Positions 1 through 7,459 are shown, counted from the stretch's first letter. The stretch is 11,633 nt of DNA from an uncultured Alphaproteobacteria bacterium (GCA_900551585.1 URWU01000025.1:1-11633); one strand, 5' to 3'. Numbers and translations are program-made. The notes: generated from the letters alone by a model not told the origin.

Positions 1-95
1 CTATAGAATTAATGATAAACGTTTTTTTTTTTTTGCAACCTAAAAATGCAAAAGCGGCAAATTAAATGGGAGGGGCAGGTGATTGTATTTAAAAG

Positions 96-124
96 AGAAA
101 AAGCCCCTCATCCTGAGGGGCTTT
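96..124 (-). terminator. Intrinsic terminator after the antiporter gene
   Basis: An 11-bp perfect stem (arms 100-110 and 114-124, with GCCCCTC pairing to GAGGGGC) encloses a 3-base loop. Read on the minus strand it is followed by a short T-rich stretch (positions 100 down to 96). It lies about 20 bp beyond the antiporter stop codon, as expected for a Rho-independent terminator ending the arginine operon. Confidence 0.88.
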
Positions 125-143
125 CTGAATAAAATAATAAGGC

Positions 144-1628
144 TTAGTTCAAGGTGACAATGCCGCGGGAGAAGGCGTAGATTGCCCAGACGGCAATCAG
201 GCCCAAAGCCCAAGCAAGAATCTTTTCACGTTCGCCGAAAGCTTTTTCATTCGGAGCGGATTGATGGCGAGCCCAAATGAATACCGGAATACCGAGAGCG
301 ACAATGACGTCGGCCAGCAGCAAATATTGCAGACCGGCGGCATAGATGAGCCACAAAGCATAGACCGAGCCCAGAACGCCGGTAATCAGAGCTTCCGAGC
401 GTCTGACGGTGACGTTGCCGGGATATTCGCCATCTTCGCAGATCTTCCATAAATAAGCACAGGAAGCGAAGTAAGCCGGCAGAACCATAACACCGGTAAT
501 GCTGAGCATGGTGTTCCAAGCGTTATTTGAGAAATAAACCAACAAGATGAACAGCTGCATCATGATACTGGTGACCCACAGAGAAACCGACGGAGAACCG
601 TGTTCGTTTTCTTTGGTGAACTCTTGCGGGAAAGTACCGTTTTGAGCTGCCGCATGCGGGATTTCAGCCGTTACCATGGTCCAGGCCAGCCAGCTGGTCA
701 GAACGGAAACGAGCAGACCGATATTCATCAGCCAAGCACCCCAGGGGCCGACAACTCTTTCGAGGACACCGGCAGTTGACGGGTTGGCAATACCGGCTAA
801 TTCCGCCTGAGTCATATAACCGAAAGGCAAGAGAGACAACAGAACATAAATAGCCAGACAGCCGATGAAACCAAGCAGAGTAGCTTTGCCGACATCACTC
901 GGAGACTGGGCGCGTTTTGACATGACGACAGCGCCTTCAATACCGATGAATGCCCACAAGGTGACGAGCATGGTGCTCTTAATCTGAGCGCTGAGACCGC
1001 CGAGTTTGGCTTTGGTTGACATTGCTTCGCCCCAGAAGTCAAAATCAAATTTGGCCGGAGAGAAGACAAAGGCGAGAATGATAACGAACAAAATCAACGG
1101 AACAATTTTGACAACTGTGCCGATGGTGTTGACGAAGCTGGCTTGTTTGATGCCTTTCAAGACCAGGAAGTTGAAGCCCCAGATAATCAGAGAGCCGCCG
1201 ACAATGGAGGCCAGATTATTACCGCCGGCAAAATACGGCGGGAAGAAGTAGTTGAGGGCGTCCATGGTAATAACGGCATAACCGACGTTACCGCAGACCT
1301 GGCAGAGCCAGTAAGACCAACCGATAGTGAAACCGACATAGGGGCCGAAACCTTCACGGCTGTACATATAAATACCGGTGGTGAGGTTTGGTTTGGCTTC
1401 TGATAAAATACGGAAAGTGTTGGCAATGAAGTAAATGCCAATACCTGTTATCAGCCACGCCAGAAGCACGGCACCGGCGGAAGCTCCGGCGGCCATATTT
1501 TGCGGCAGGCTGTAAATACCGCCGCCAAGCATGGAGCTGACAACGATAGCGGCAAGTGCAAAAACGCCCAGACCGGTTTTGACCGGGGAAGGGGCTGCGC
1601 TTGTTGAGATAGCTTGTTTTTGTGCCAT
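144..1628 (-). CDS. aaxC: APC-family arginine/agmatine (or ornithine) antiporter, AaxC-like
   Basis: This 494-residue inner-membrane transporter probably exchanges external arginine for internal agmatine. The sequence is almost wholly hydrophobic, consistent with about 12 membrane helices. It begins with a short polar tail and then the APC substrate-binding loop of helix 1 (roughly residues 20-44, SSMLGGGIYSLPQN), the glycine-rich form typical of the basic amino acid antiporters ArcD, LysI and AaxC. Length matches that family. The start at 1628 is preceded by a weak AGGAT ribosome site about 10 bases upstream. It is the downstream partner of the pyruvoyl arginine decarboxylase on the same strand, which favours arginine/agmatine exchange. 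Arginine/ornithine exchange is the main alternative, because family members are hard to separate by eye. A terminator-like hairpin lies only 25 bp upstream of the start, so expression probably depends on read-through from the decarboxylase gene. Confidence 0.85.
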   Translation of the reverse strand: MAQKQAISTSAAPSPVKTGLGVFALAAIVVSSMLGGGIYSLPQNMAAGASAGAVLLAWLITGIGIYFIANTFRILSEAKPNLTTGIYMYSREGFGPYVGFTIGWSYWLCQVCGNVGYAVITMDALNYFFPPYFAGGNNLASIVGGSLIIWGFNFLVLKGIKQASFVNTIGTVVKIVPLILFVIILAFVFSPAKFDFDFWGEAMSTKAKLGGLSAQIKSTMLVTLWAFIGIEGAVVMSKRAQSPSDVGKATLLGFIGCLAIYVLLSLLPFGYMTQAELAGIANPSTAGVLERVVGPWGAWLMNIGLLVSVLTSWLAWTMVTAEIPHAAAQNGTFPQEFTKENEHGSPSVSLWVTSIMMQLFILLVYFSNNAWNTMLSITGVMVLPAYFASCAYLWKICEDGEYPGNVTVRRSEALITGVLGSVYALWLIYAAGLQYLLLADVIVALGIPVFIWARHQSAPNEKAFGEREKILAWALGLIAVWAIYAFSRGIVTLN

Positions 1629-1653
1629 TTTTTTATAATCCTATAAGTTTGAT

Positions 1654-1710
1654 AAAAAAACTGCCGCACTTTAATATTGATGCCGGAGCAAGAGATATAA
1701 AGGGCGGCAG
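1654..1710 (-). terminator. Terminator-like hairpin between decarboxylase and antiporter genes
   Basis: The arms 1661-1673 (CTGCCGCACTTTA) and 1698-1710 (TAAAGGGCGGCAG) pair over 12 of 13 positions, with one mismatch (1668 against 1703). On the minus strand the stem is followed at once by seven T residues (1660 to 1654). This is a textbook intrinsic terminator, placed 21 bp after the decarboxylase stop and 25 bp before the antiporter start. No promoter fits between it and the antiporter, so I infer partial termination or attenuation that makes more decarboxylase than antiporter mRNA. It may also protect the 3' end of the decarboxylase mRNA. Confidence 0.75.
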
Positions 1711-1730
1711 TCAGTGCTTATGTGCGCCGA

Positions 1731-2315
1731 TTATGCCTGAGCCGGAGCAGCATGATCAAAGTTCAGGAAACCCAAAGCAGTCAGAGAATAACCAAACTGC
1801 TGAGTGATGTTGATGTAGTTGTGCCACATCTGGAATTCTGAGTGTTTTTCAACACCGCGGATTGACAATTCATGATTTAATGATTTATTCAGCCACATCT
1901 CGCAGTGAGTTTTAGCAATTTCATCATCAATCTGAGTATCAAAGAACTCAATATATTCAGCAGCCCAGCCGCCGATGAGTTCGCCGTTTTTGTCTTTACC
2001 CCAGCAAACACCGATACCGCTGGCGATTGCTTTATGCTCATCGCGGCTGGCGCCGGCATTGGCCATAATAACTTCCAAAACGGCACCGTGTTTGAACTGG
2101 CTGGCGATTTTATCATTCAGAGGATAAATTTTGCCGAACAATTCTTTCGGAAGAACAGAAGTGTAAGGAACAACGTTGAAGTTTTCAATTCTGGCCTGCA
2201 GCAAAGCAGAGTCATAGCAGAAAGTTTCGAACGGGTGGGGAGGAATACCCTCGTCAGCTTGTCCGGCACCGCCGGTTTGGAATGCAAAAGTTGGAAAACG
2301 TACGCCTTCAGTCAT
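1731..2315 (-). CDS. aaxB: Pyruvoyl-dependent arginine decarboxylase, AaxB-like
   Basis: The 194-residue proenzyme should decarboxylate arginine to agmatine and CO2 in the cytoplasm, consuming a proton. Pyruvoyl-dependent arginine decarboxylases cleave themselves inside a short motif; the new N-terminal serine becomes the pyruvoyl cofactor. Here the motif reads VVPYTSVLP with Thr52-Ser53, the same residue pair and numbering reported for the chlamydial enzyme. Archaeal enzymes have Ser-Ser. Cleavage would give a beta chain (1-52) and an alpha chain (53-194). The conserved core GAVLEVIMANAGA (77-89) and IASGIGVCWGKD (97-108) is present; Glu120 in the AAEY segment is my candidate for the catalytic acid. 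Length is normal. AAGGAG sits 7 bases before the ATG at 2315. The antiporter follows on the same strand, giving an arginine-to-agmatine module. Confidence in the enzyme family is high; the physiological role (acid resistance, polyamine supply or host interaction) is inference. Confidence 0.92.
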   Translation of the reverse strand: MTEGVRFPTFAFQTGGAGQADEGIPPHPFETFCYDSALLQARIENFNVVPYTSVLPKELFGKIYPLNDKIASQFKHGAVLEVIMANAGASRDEHKAIASGIGVCWGKDKNGELIGGWAAEYIEFFDTQIDDEIAKTHCEMWLNKSLNHELSIRGVEKHSEFQMWHNYINITQQFGYSLTALGFLNFDHAAPAQA

Positions 2316-2374
2316 ATTATTTCTCCTTAAATATTATATGTTTATTTTTAGTTTATTGTGATTATCTTTGCGTT

Positions 2375-2406
2375 ATTATACCTAATCAGGGAGCGGGGCT
2401 TTTCAA
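2375..2406 (-). promoter_or_regulatory. Candidate promoter for the arginine operon
   Basis: On the minus strand a perfect TATAAT -10 box (2380 to 2375) is preceded by TTGAAA (2406 to 2401). The spacer is 20 bp, longer than the usual 16-18, so the -35 assignment is doubtful. The position would give a leader of about 50 bases before the decarboxylase ATG. Confidence 0.4.
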
Positions 2407-2505
2407 TGCAGAATCTCGGGAACTAAACATTAAGTATAGGTGCCGCAAGATAAACATTCCAAAATATCCACAATCGTTAATTGTCTGAAAAATAAGTGGT
2501 AATTT

Positions 2506-2534
2506 TTGTGAATTGTTGTAGATTATTGAATAAT
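2506..2534 (+). promoter_or_regulatory. Candidate promoter and overlapping operator for the efflux operon
   Basis: TTGTGA (2506-2511) and AATAAT (2529-2534) are separated by 17 bp, which would start transcription about 27 bases before the adaptor ATG. The -10 box is the right half of a perfect odd palindrome, ATTATT-G-AATAAT (2522-2534). This is a plausible but AT-rich operator. A second small inverted repeat, ACAAT-CGTTA-ATTGT, lies upstream at 2470-2484. The pump operon has no linked regulator gene in this window. AT-rich spacers generate such motifs by chance, hence the modest confidence. Confidence 0.35.
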
Positions 2535-2567
2535 TTGTAATAGGTTTTTTAATTAAGAGGATAGAAA

Positions 2568-3737
2568 ATGTTATTGAGAAATAAGGCTTTGGCGGTTAGT
2601 ACGCTTTTGCTGGCTTTATGCGCCTGCAAAGATAAAAATGCACAGAATCAACAAGAAGTCAGGGTTCCGACAGCGGAAGTCCTGCAGGTTGAACCGCAGA
2701 ACGTGCCGCTCAGTTTTGAGTTTGCCGCACGGGCGCAAGGCTCCAAAGAAACCGAAGTCAGAGCAAGAGTCGGCGGAATCCTTTTAAAAAGAAACTATGT
2801 TGAGGGTTCTCAGGTTCAGGAAGGCAGCGTGTTGTTCCAGATTGACCCGAAACCTTTTGAAGTGACTTTAAATCAGGCTAAGGCCAAACTGGCACAGGCG
2901 AGAGCCGAGCTGAAAAACGCCGAAACCCAATGGAAACGGACCGAAGAGCTTTATAAACAAAGATATGCCAGTGAAAAAGCCCGCGATGAAGCCAGAGCCA
3001 GCCTTGACTCTTTGTCGGCTTCCGTGCAATTGGCCCAAGCCGAAGTTGATGCGGCGCAGCTGAATCTGGATTATACCACGGTTCGGGCGCCTATCAGCGG
3101 TATTACCAGTATGGAAACCCAGTCGGAAGGAAGCCTTATTTCTTCGACCGGCGATGCCAGTTTGTTGACTTCCATTACACAGTTGGATCCGATTTATGTG
3201 ATTTTCTCTGCTTCGGAAAATGAGATGATGTCTCTGACCAATATGGTTGACAGCGGCAAAATCAAAAATCCCGATAATAAGAGCGAGATTGTTGCCAAAG
3301 TCAAATTCGGCAATGACAGTTTGTATCCGTTGCCGGGAGAGATTAATTTTATCAATCCGAATGTGGATGAAGCGACCGGAACCATTAAATTACGCGCGGT
3401 TTTCCCAAATCCGGAAAGACGCCTCAAACCCGGACAATTTCTGCGCCTGATTATGGAAGGCATGACCCGCATTGATGCGCTGGTTGTTCCGCAGGAAGCG
3501 ATTATGCAGGGCGCCAACGGAGCTTATGTCTACCGTGTTAATGACAAAGATATGATTGAGAGCGTTAACATTCAGACCGGTCTCAGCACCAAAGACGGCG
3601 GCTGGATTGTCGATAACGGTCTGAAAGCCGGTGATAAAATCGTTATCAGCGGTTTGATGAAACTGCGTCCGGGAATGACCGTCAATCCGAAAGTTGTTCT
3701 CCAAGCTAACAATTATAATGAGCAGGCAGCCGAATAG
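2568..3737 (+). CDS. RND efflux periplasmic adaptor lipoprotein (AcrA/MexA family)
   Basis: This 389-residue membrane-fusion protein bridges an inner-membrane RND pump to an outer-membrane channel. An N-terminal basic and hydrophobic stretch ends in LCAC followed by lysine, so Cys20 is the likely lipidated residue and the mature protein is anchored in the inner membrane, as for AcrA and MexA. Next come the first half of the split lipoyl domain (about 62-95, ARVGGILLKRNYVEGSQVQEG), an alanine-, glutamate- and lysine-rich helical hairpin (about 97-168), the second lipoyl half (about 170-205, YTTVRAPISGIT), then the beta-barrel and membrane-proximal domains (LKPGQFLR, VVPQEAIMQ). The length matches the family. 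A purine-rich AAGAGGA site precedes the ATG. The stop lies 15 bp before the pump gene, so the two are cotranscribed. No TolC-like gene is nearby; the complex presumably uses a channel encoded elsewhere. Confidence 0.95.
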   Translation: MLLRNKALAVSTLLLALCACKDKNAQNQQEVRVPTAEVLQVEPQNVPLSFEFAARAQGSKETEVRARVGGILLKRNYVEGSQVQEGSVLFQIDPKPFEVTLNQAKAKLAQARAELKNAETQWKRTEELYKQRYASEKARDEARASLDSLSASVQLAQAEVDAAQLNLDYTTVRAPISGITSMETQSEGSLISSTGDASLLTSITQLDPIYVIFSASENEMMSLTNMVDSGKIKNPDNKSEIVAKVKFGNDSLYPLPGEINFINPNVDEATGTIKLRAVFPNPERRLKPGQFLRLIMEGMTRIDALVVPQEAIMQGANGAYVYRVNDKDMIESVNIQTGLSTKDGGWIVDNGLKAGDKIVISGLMKLRPGMTVNPKVVLQANNYNEQAAE

Positions 3738-3752
3738 CCGAAAGGAAAAGAG

Positions 3753-6700
3753 ATGTTTTCAAAGTTTTTTATTGAGCGTCCGGTTTTTGCAACGGTTGTC
3801 TCTCTGATTATTGTTTTGGCCGGTTTGGTATCGATGAAGGTTTTGCCGATTGAGCAATATCCTAACATCGTGCCGACAGAAATTCAGGTTTCGGCTGTTT
3901 ATCCCGGTGCTACGGCCGAGGTTCTGGCCGATACGGTGGCTGCGCCTTTAGAGCAGGAAATCAACGGCGTTAAGAATATGATTTATATGTATTCAAACGC
4001 CACTTCTTCCGGCTATCTGACAATTGGCGTGGTTTTTGAAATCGGAACTGATCCCGATCAGGCGACAATTGACGTTAACAACAAGGTTCAGGCCGCTACG
4101 GCCAAACTGCCGCCGGAAGTGACCAAGCAGGGTGTGACGGTTGAACAGAAATCAAACTCGATTTTGCAGGTTATTACCATGCGGTCGACTTCGCCGCAGT
4201 ATAATACGGTTTTTGTTTCGAACTATGCTTTGCTGAATGTTCTTGATGAAATCAAACGTATCAAAGGTGTGGGCAGCGCTTCTTTGTTTGCAACGCAGGA
4301 TTATTCAATGCGTATTTGGCTGTCTCCCGATAAATTGGCTGATTTTAACATGACGCCGCAGGATGTGATTGCGGCTATTCAGGAGCAGAACTCGCAGTTC
4401 GCAGCCGGCCAGTTCGGACAAGAACCGATGGATGAGGGATTGGCATATACCTATTCGGTGAATACCAAAGGCCGTTTGGTTGATGAAAAAGAATTTGGCG
4501 AAATTATCTTAAAAAGCGATGAAAAAGGCGGAATGCTGCGTTTGAAAGATGTGGCGCGCATTGAACTCGGTGCGCAGGAATACAGCGTTAACTCCAAGTT
4601 TAACGGCGAGCCGGCGGTTGCTTTTGCGATTTATCTGCAGCCGGGAGCCAACTCTTTGGAAACAGCGGATTTGGTCAAGGCCAAAATGGTTGAATTGTCC
4701 AAGAACTTTCCCGAGGGGATTACTTATGAAATTCCTTATGATACAACCTTGTTTGTGAATGTGTCGATTGAGGAAGTTATTCATACTTTCTTCGAAGCGG
4801 TTTTGCTGGTTATTGCCGTTGTTTATCTGTTTTTGCAGAATATGCGGGCAACGCTGATTCCGATTTTGGCGGTGCCGGTGTCGATTATCGGTGCATTTGC
4901 CGGAATGTATGTTTTGGGCTTTTCAATCAACTTATTGACGCTGTTTGGTTTGATTCTGGCAATCGGTATCGTGGTCGATGATGCGATTATCGTGCTTGAA
5001 AACGTTGAACGACTAATGAGTGAGGAAGGGCTGTCGCCGAGAGAGGCGGCGCTCAAGGCCATGCAGGAGGTTTCCGGACCGGTTATCGCTGTGGCGCTGG
5101 TGCTGTCTTCTGTGTTCCTGCCGATTGCTTTTCTCGGCGGTATGACCGGCGTGATGTATAAGCAATTTTCCGTTACCATCGCCGTTTCGGTGTTGATTTC
5201 GGCGCTGGTGGCGTTGTCTCTGACGCCGGCTCTGTGCGCGTTGATTATTAAGCCGAACCGCGAGCATAAGGAACCGCGCGGTTTCTTCAAGTGGTTTAAC
5301 GATTTCTTTGACGCGGTGACAAACTGGTATATTGCCGGTGTGGAATTTTTCCTGAAGTATCGTAAGATTGCGATTTTGAGCTTTATCGGTATTATTTTTG
5401 CGATTTTTGCTTTATTCAAAATTATTCCCGGCGGTTTGGTTCCGAATGAAGATCAGGGCAACCTGCTGATGGCATATAGTATGCCGGAAGCTTCTTCTTT
5501 ATCACGAACGACCAAGTTTACCGACAAGGTTTCGGAGATGGTTATGAAAGACCCCAATGTGGAGGGGCTGCTGACAATTAACGGCTTTAATATGCTGTCT
5601 TCCAGCCAGAATACTTATTCGGGCATTAGTTTCGTGACGCTCAAAGATTGGAAAGACCGTAAAAAAGCCAGTCAGTCGGCTGAAGCTTTGGCCGGTGTTT
5701 ATACCGGTATGGGTATGAGCCAGCCGGAAGGTATCGGTTTTGCATTCAGCATGCCGCCGATTATGGGTATGAGTATGACCGGTGGTGTTGAGGCCTATGT
5801 TCAGAACAAAGCCGGCCACACATCTAAGGAATTGATGGCCAAAACGCAGGAATATATTGATGCGGCCAACAAACGTCCGGAACTGGCTAATGTCAAAACA
5901 ACTTTCTCGGTCAGTACGCCGCAGTATCGTATTGATTTGGATCGTGTCAAAGCCCGTGTTTTGAATGTGCCGATTAATCAGATTTATGCGGTTATGCAGG
6001 CAACTTTCGGCAGTTTGTATGTCAATGACTTTACTTACATGGGACGTAATTTCCGCGTTACTTTGCAGTCGGAAGCCAAATTCCGCCGGACGCCCGATGA
6101 TTTGCGTTATGTTTATGTCAAATCAAACAGCGGGCAGCTTGTTCCCTTGTCAACGCTTGTTAATGTTGAGCGTGTAACCGGTCCGGAACTGGTTAACCGT
6201 TTCAATATTTTCCCGGCGGCCAAAGTTATGGCAGACCCTGCGCCCGGGTATTCTTCCGGTCAGGCTATTGCTGCTATGGAAGAAGTTGCCGGACAGGTTT
6301 TGGGTGAAGATTATGCCTTGTCTTGGATTGGTTCCGCTTATCAGGAAAAACTGACCGGCGGTGCTTCAACTCAGGCCTTCATTTTCGGTTTGATTATGAT
6401 TTTCCTGATTTTGTCGGCGCAATATGAAAAATGGTCGCTGCCGTTTGTTGTTATCTTGTCCGTACCGTTTGCGGTTTTGGGTGCGCTGCTGGCCACTTAT
6501 ATCCGCGGCATTCAAAACGATTTATATTTCCAGGTCGGTTTGGTTACCTTGATTGGTCTGGCGGCGAAGAATGCGATTTTGATTGTTGAATTTGCGGTGA
6601 TGAAAGTTCAGGAAGGTTTGAGCTATGCCCAGGCGGCAGTTGACGCGGCAAGACTGCGTTTCCGTCCGATTGTCATGACTTCGCTGGCCTTTACTTTCGG

Positions 6701-6929
6701 TGTTTTGCCTTTGGCTATCTCAACAGGTGCCGGAGCCGGAAGCCGTCATGCGATTGGTACCGGTATGATTGGCGGTATGATTCTTTCAACTTTCGTCGCT
6801 ACTTTGTTTGTGCCGATGATGTTTGCAATTATCGGTGAGGTTTTTGACGAGGAAAATGTTAAGCTTCGTAAGATTAACAAAAGAGCGAAGAAAGAGGGGA
6901 GACCGGGGTTGAAACGCTCCCCAAGGTAA
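3753..6929 (+). CDS. RND efflux transporter of the HAE-1 family (AcrB/MexB-like)
   Basis: This 1058-residue proton-driven drug exporter forms a trimer in the inner membrane and takes up hydrophobic or amphiphilic compounds from the periplasm. It begins with the hallmark FFIERPVFA segment, followed by helix 1, a large porter loop, helices 2-6, a second porter loop and helices 8-12. The proton-relay residues are all present: Asp409 and Asp410 in AIGIVVDDAIIVLENVER (AcrB 407 and 408), and Lys939 in GLAAKNAILIVEFA (AcrB 940). The conserved RFRPIVMTSLAF segment of the last helices is also intact. It is full length and undamaged, and its C-terminal tail is basic. AAAGGAAAAGAG lies just before the ATG, 15 bp after the adaptor stop. 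Substrate range cannot be read from the sequence. A 68-bp palindrome starts 20 bp after the stop, and the terminator is about 185 bp downstream. Confidence 0.97.
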   Translation: MFSKFFIERPVFATVVSLIIVLAGLVSMKVLPIEQYPNIVPTEIQVSAVYPGATAEVLADTVAAPLEQEINGVKNMIYMYSNATSSGYLTIGVVFEIGTDPDQATIDVNNKVQAATAKLPPEVTKQGVTVEQKSNSILQVITMRSTSPQYNTVFVSNYALLNVLDEIKRIKGVGSASLFATQDYSMRIWLSPDKLADFNMTPQDVIAAIQEQNSQFAAGQFGQEPMDEGLAYTYSVNTKGRLVDEKEFGEIILKSDEKGGMLRLKDVARIELGAQEYSVNSKFNGEPAVAFAIYLQPGANSLETADLVKAKMVELSKNFPEGITYEIPYDTTLFVNVSIEEVIHTFFEAVLLVIAVVYLFLQNMRATLIPILAVPVSIIGAFAGMYVLGFSINLLTLFGLILAIGIVVDDAIIVLENVERLMSEEGLSPREAALKAMQEVSGPVIAVALVLSSVFLPIAFLGGMTGVMYKQFSVTIAVSVLISALVALSLTPALCALIIKPNREHKEPRGFFKWFNDFFDAVTNWYIAGVEFFLKYRKIAILSFIGIIFAIFALFKIIPGGLVPNEDQGNLLMAYSMPEASSLSRTTKFTDKVSEMVMKDPNVEGLLTINGFNMLSSSQNTYSGISFVTLKDWKDRKKASQSAEALAGVYTGMGMSQPEGIGFAFSMPPIMGMSMTGGVEAYVQNKAGHTSKELMAKTQEYIDAANKRPELANVKTTFSVSTPQYRIDLDRVKARVLNVPINQIYAVMQATFGSLYVNDFTYMGRNFRVTLQSEAKFRRTPDDLRYVYVKSNSGQLVPLSTLVNVERVTGPELVNRFNIFPAAKVMADPAPGYSSGQAIAAMEEVAGQVLGEDYALSWIGSAYQEKLTGGASTQAFIFGLIMIFLILSAQYEKWSLPFVVILSVPFAVLGALLATYIRGIQNDLYFQVGLVTLIGLAAKNAILIVEFAVMKVQEGLSYAQAAVDAARLRFRPIVMTSLAFTFGVLPLAISTGAGAGSRHAIGTGMIGGMILSTFVATLFVPMMFAIIGEVFDEENVKLRKINKRAKKEGRPGLKRSPR

Positions 6930-6948
6930 AATGCAATTAATGGATGTC

Positions 6949-7016
6949 TAGAGCGATTTTACGCAGCCTCGAAAAATTCATGTACAGAAGTTTTCAAGCT
7001 GCCTGAAATCACTCTA
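6949..7016. repeat. 68-bp imperfect palindromic element after the efflux pump
   Basis: The left arm (6949-6979) and right arm (6987-7016) pair at about 26 positions around a 7-base centre, ATGTACA. Paired blocks in order are TAGAG/CTCTA, GATTT/AAATC, GCAGC/GCTGC, GAAAA/TTTTC and TTC/GAA, separated by single mismatches and one bulged base. No T-tract follows, so it is not a terminator. It lies between the pump stop codon and the real terminator. It resembles a REP-like or miniature palindromic repeat, or two abutting terminal inverted repeats left by an insertion element. Only one copy is visible in this window. Confidence 0.7.
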
Positions 7017-7056
7017 TCTATCTCATTACTTACCTTTCATATCTTTGGGATTCATT

Positions 7057-7085
7057 CGGTGAGTTTTATAAAACTTGTCCGGTGA
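7057..7085. repeat. 14-bp perfect palindrome with overlapping direct repeats
   Basis: AGTTTTATAAAACT (7062-7075) is a perfect palindrome. Its left edge overlaps the first of two CGGTGA copies (7057-7062 and 7080-7085), whose starts are 23 bp apart. It lies in the noncoding spacer between the pump gene and its terminator. It may be a protein-binding site, but no gene start is close on either strand, so its role is unknown. Confidence 0.35.
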
Positions 7086-7113
7086 ACCTCTGGATGATAA
7101 TGATTTAAAAAAG

Positions 7114-7149
7114 AAAAATCCCTTGCTTGTTGAGAGCAAAGGATTTTTT
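7114..7149. terminator. Bidirectional intrinsic terminator
   Basis: The arms 7117-7127 (AATCCCTTGCT) and 7135-7145 (AGCAAAGGATT) pair with one C/A mismatch, and the stem can extend through flanking A and T runs (7114-7116 with 7146-7148). A T run follows on the plus strand, ending the efflux operon. On the minus strand a run of T residues also follows, ending the small gene that converges from the right. Confidence 0.85.
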
Positions 7150-7168
7150 TTTGTTTTTTCGTGCGGAT

Positions 7169-7459
7169 TTAATACTCTTCTCTGGCAAATTCGTCGACGA
7201 ACTCGCCTTTTTCCATCATTTCCAACAGCTCATTGCCGTTTTCGATAATGGTTCTGGCTTCGTGGACTCTCTTCTGGGCGCGTTCTATTCGCTGTTGAAG
7301 AGCAACCGTGCTGGGAGTAGTTTCGTTTATCAAATTCAGATCATCTTCCAATGCAGTTTGTGCGTCGTCGATGATGATTTCAATGTCGTTAGCGTTGATT
7401 GACATTGTTGATAAACTCTCGAAATCTCCTGCAGCTAATGCTTTTTTAATTTTGCACAT
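7169..7459 (-). CDS. Small acidic helical protein of unknown function
   Basis: This predicted 96-residue cytoplasmic protein has no signal peptide or membrane segment, and I recognise no family. It is strongly charged and acidic. Residues about 52-86 (VALQQRIERAQKRVHEART and onward) look like a long amphipathic helix or coiled coil, and a second helix is likely around 24-46. The tail is rich in Glu, Asp and Phe. The start is uncertain: ATG at 7459 has no clear ribosome site, and an internal ATG at Met19 (7405) has AGGAG about 24 bases upstream, too far to be convincing. It stands alone, between a bidirectional terminator on its 3' side and an inverted repeat on its 5' side. The intact frame, absence of rare-looking residue runs and proper terminator argue for a real gene, but this is less certain than its neighbours. 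Confidence 0.6.
   Translation of the reverse strand: MCKIKKALAAGDFESLSTMSINANDIEIIIDDAQTALEDDLNLINETTPSTVALQQRIERAQKRVHEARTIIENGNELLEMMEKGEFVDEFAREEY

Noticed and set aside
22..34. Run of 13 T residues near the left edge
   Set aside because: It could be the tail of a terminator from a gene beyond the window, but no GC-rich stem precedes it here, so nothing firmer can be said. It may also be a sequencing-prone homopolymer.
1905..2330. A 141-codon plus-strand open frame opposite the arginine decarboxylase
   Set aside because: It mirrors the decarboxylase codons, and the opposite strand has an unmistakable enzyme with a good ribosome site.
2282..2488. A 68-codon plus-strand frame upstream of the adaptor gene
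   Set aside because: It begins inside the decarboxylase on the other strand, has no ribosome site, and covers the predicted divergent promoter region.
4823..5419. A 198-codon open frame on the minus strand opposite the pump gene
   Set aside because: It lies wholly antisense to a clearly conserved RND transporter, has low-complexity Ser/Thr/Ile-rich translation and no family resemblance or ribosome site.
6930..7168. A small RNA gene between the pump gene and the bidirectional terminator
   Set aside because: There is a hairpin and a terminator, but I found no convincing promoter on either strand to support an independent transcript.
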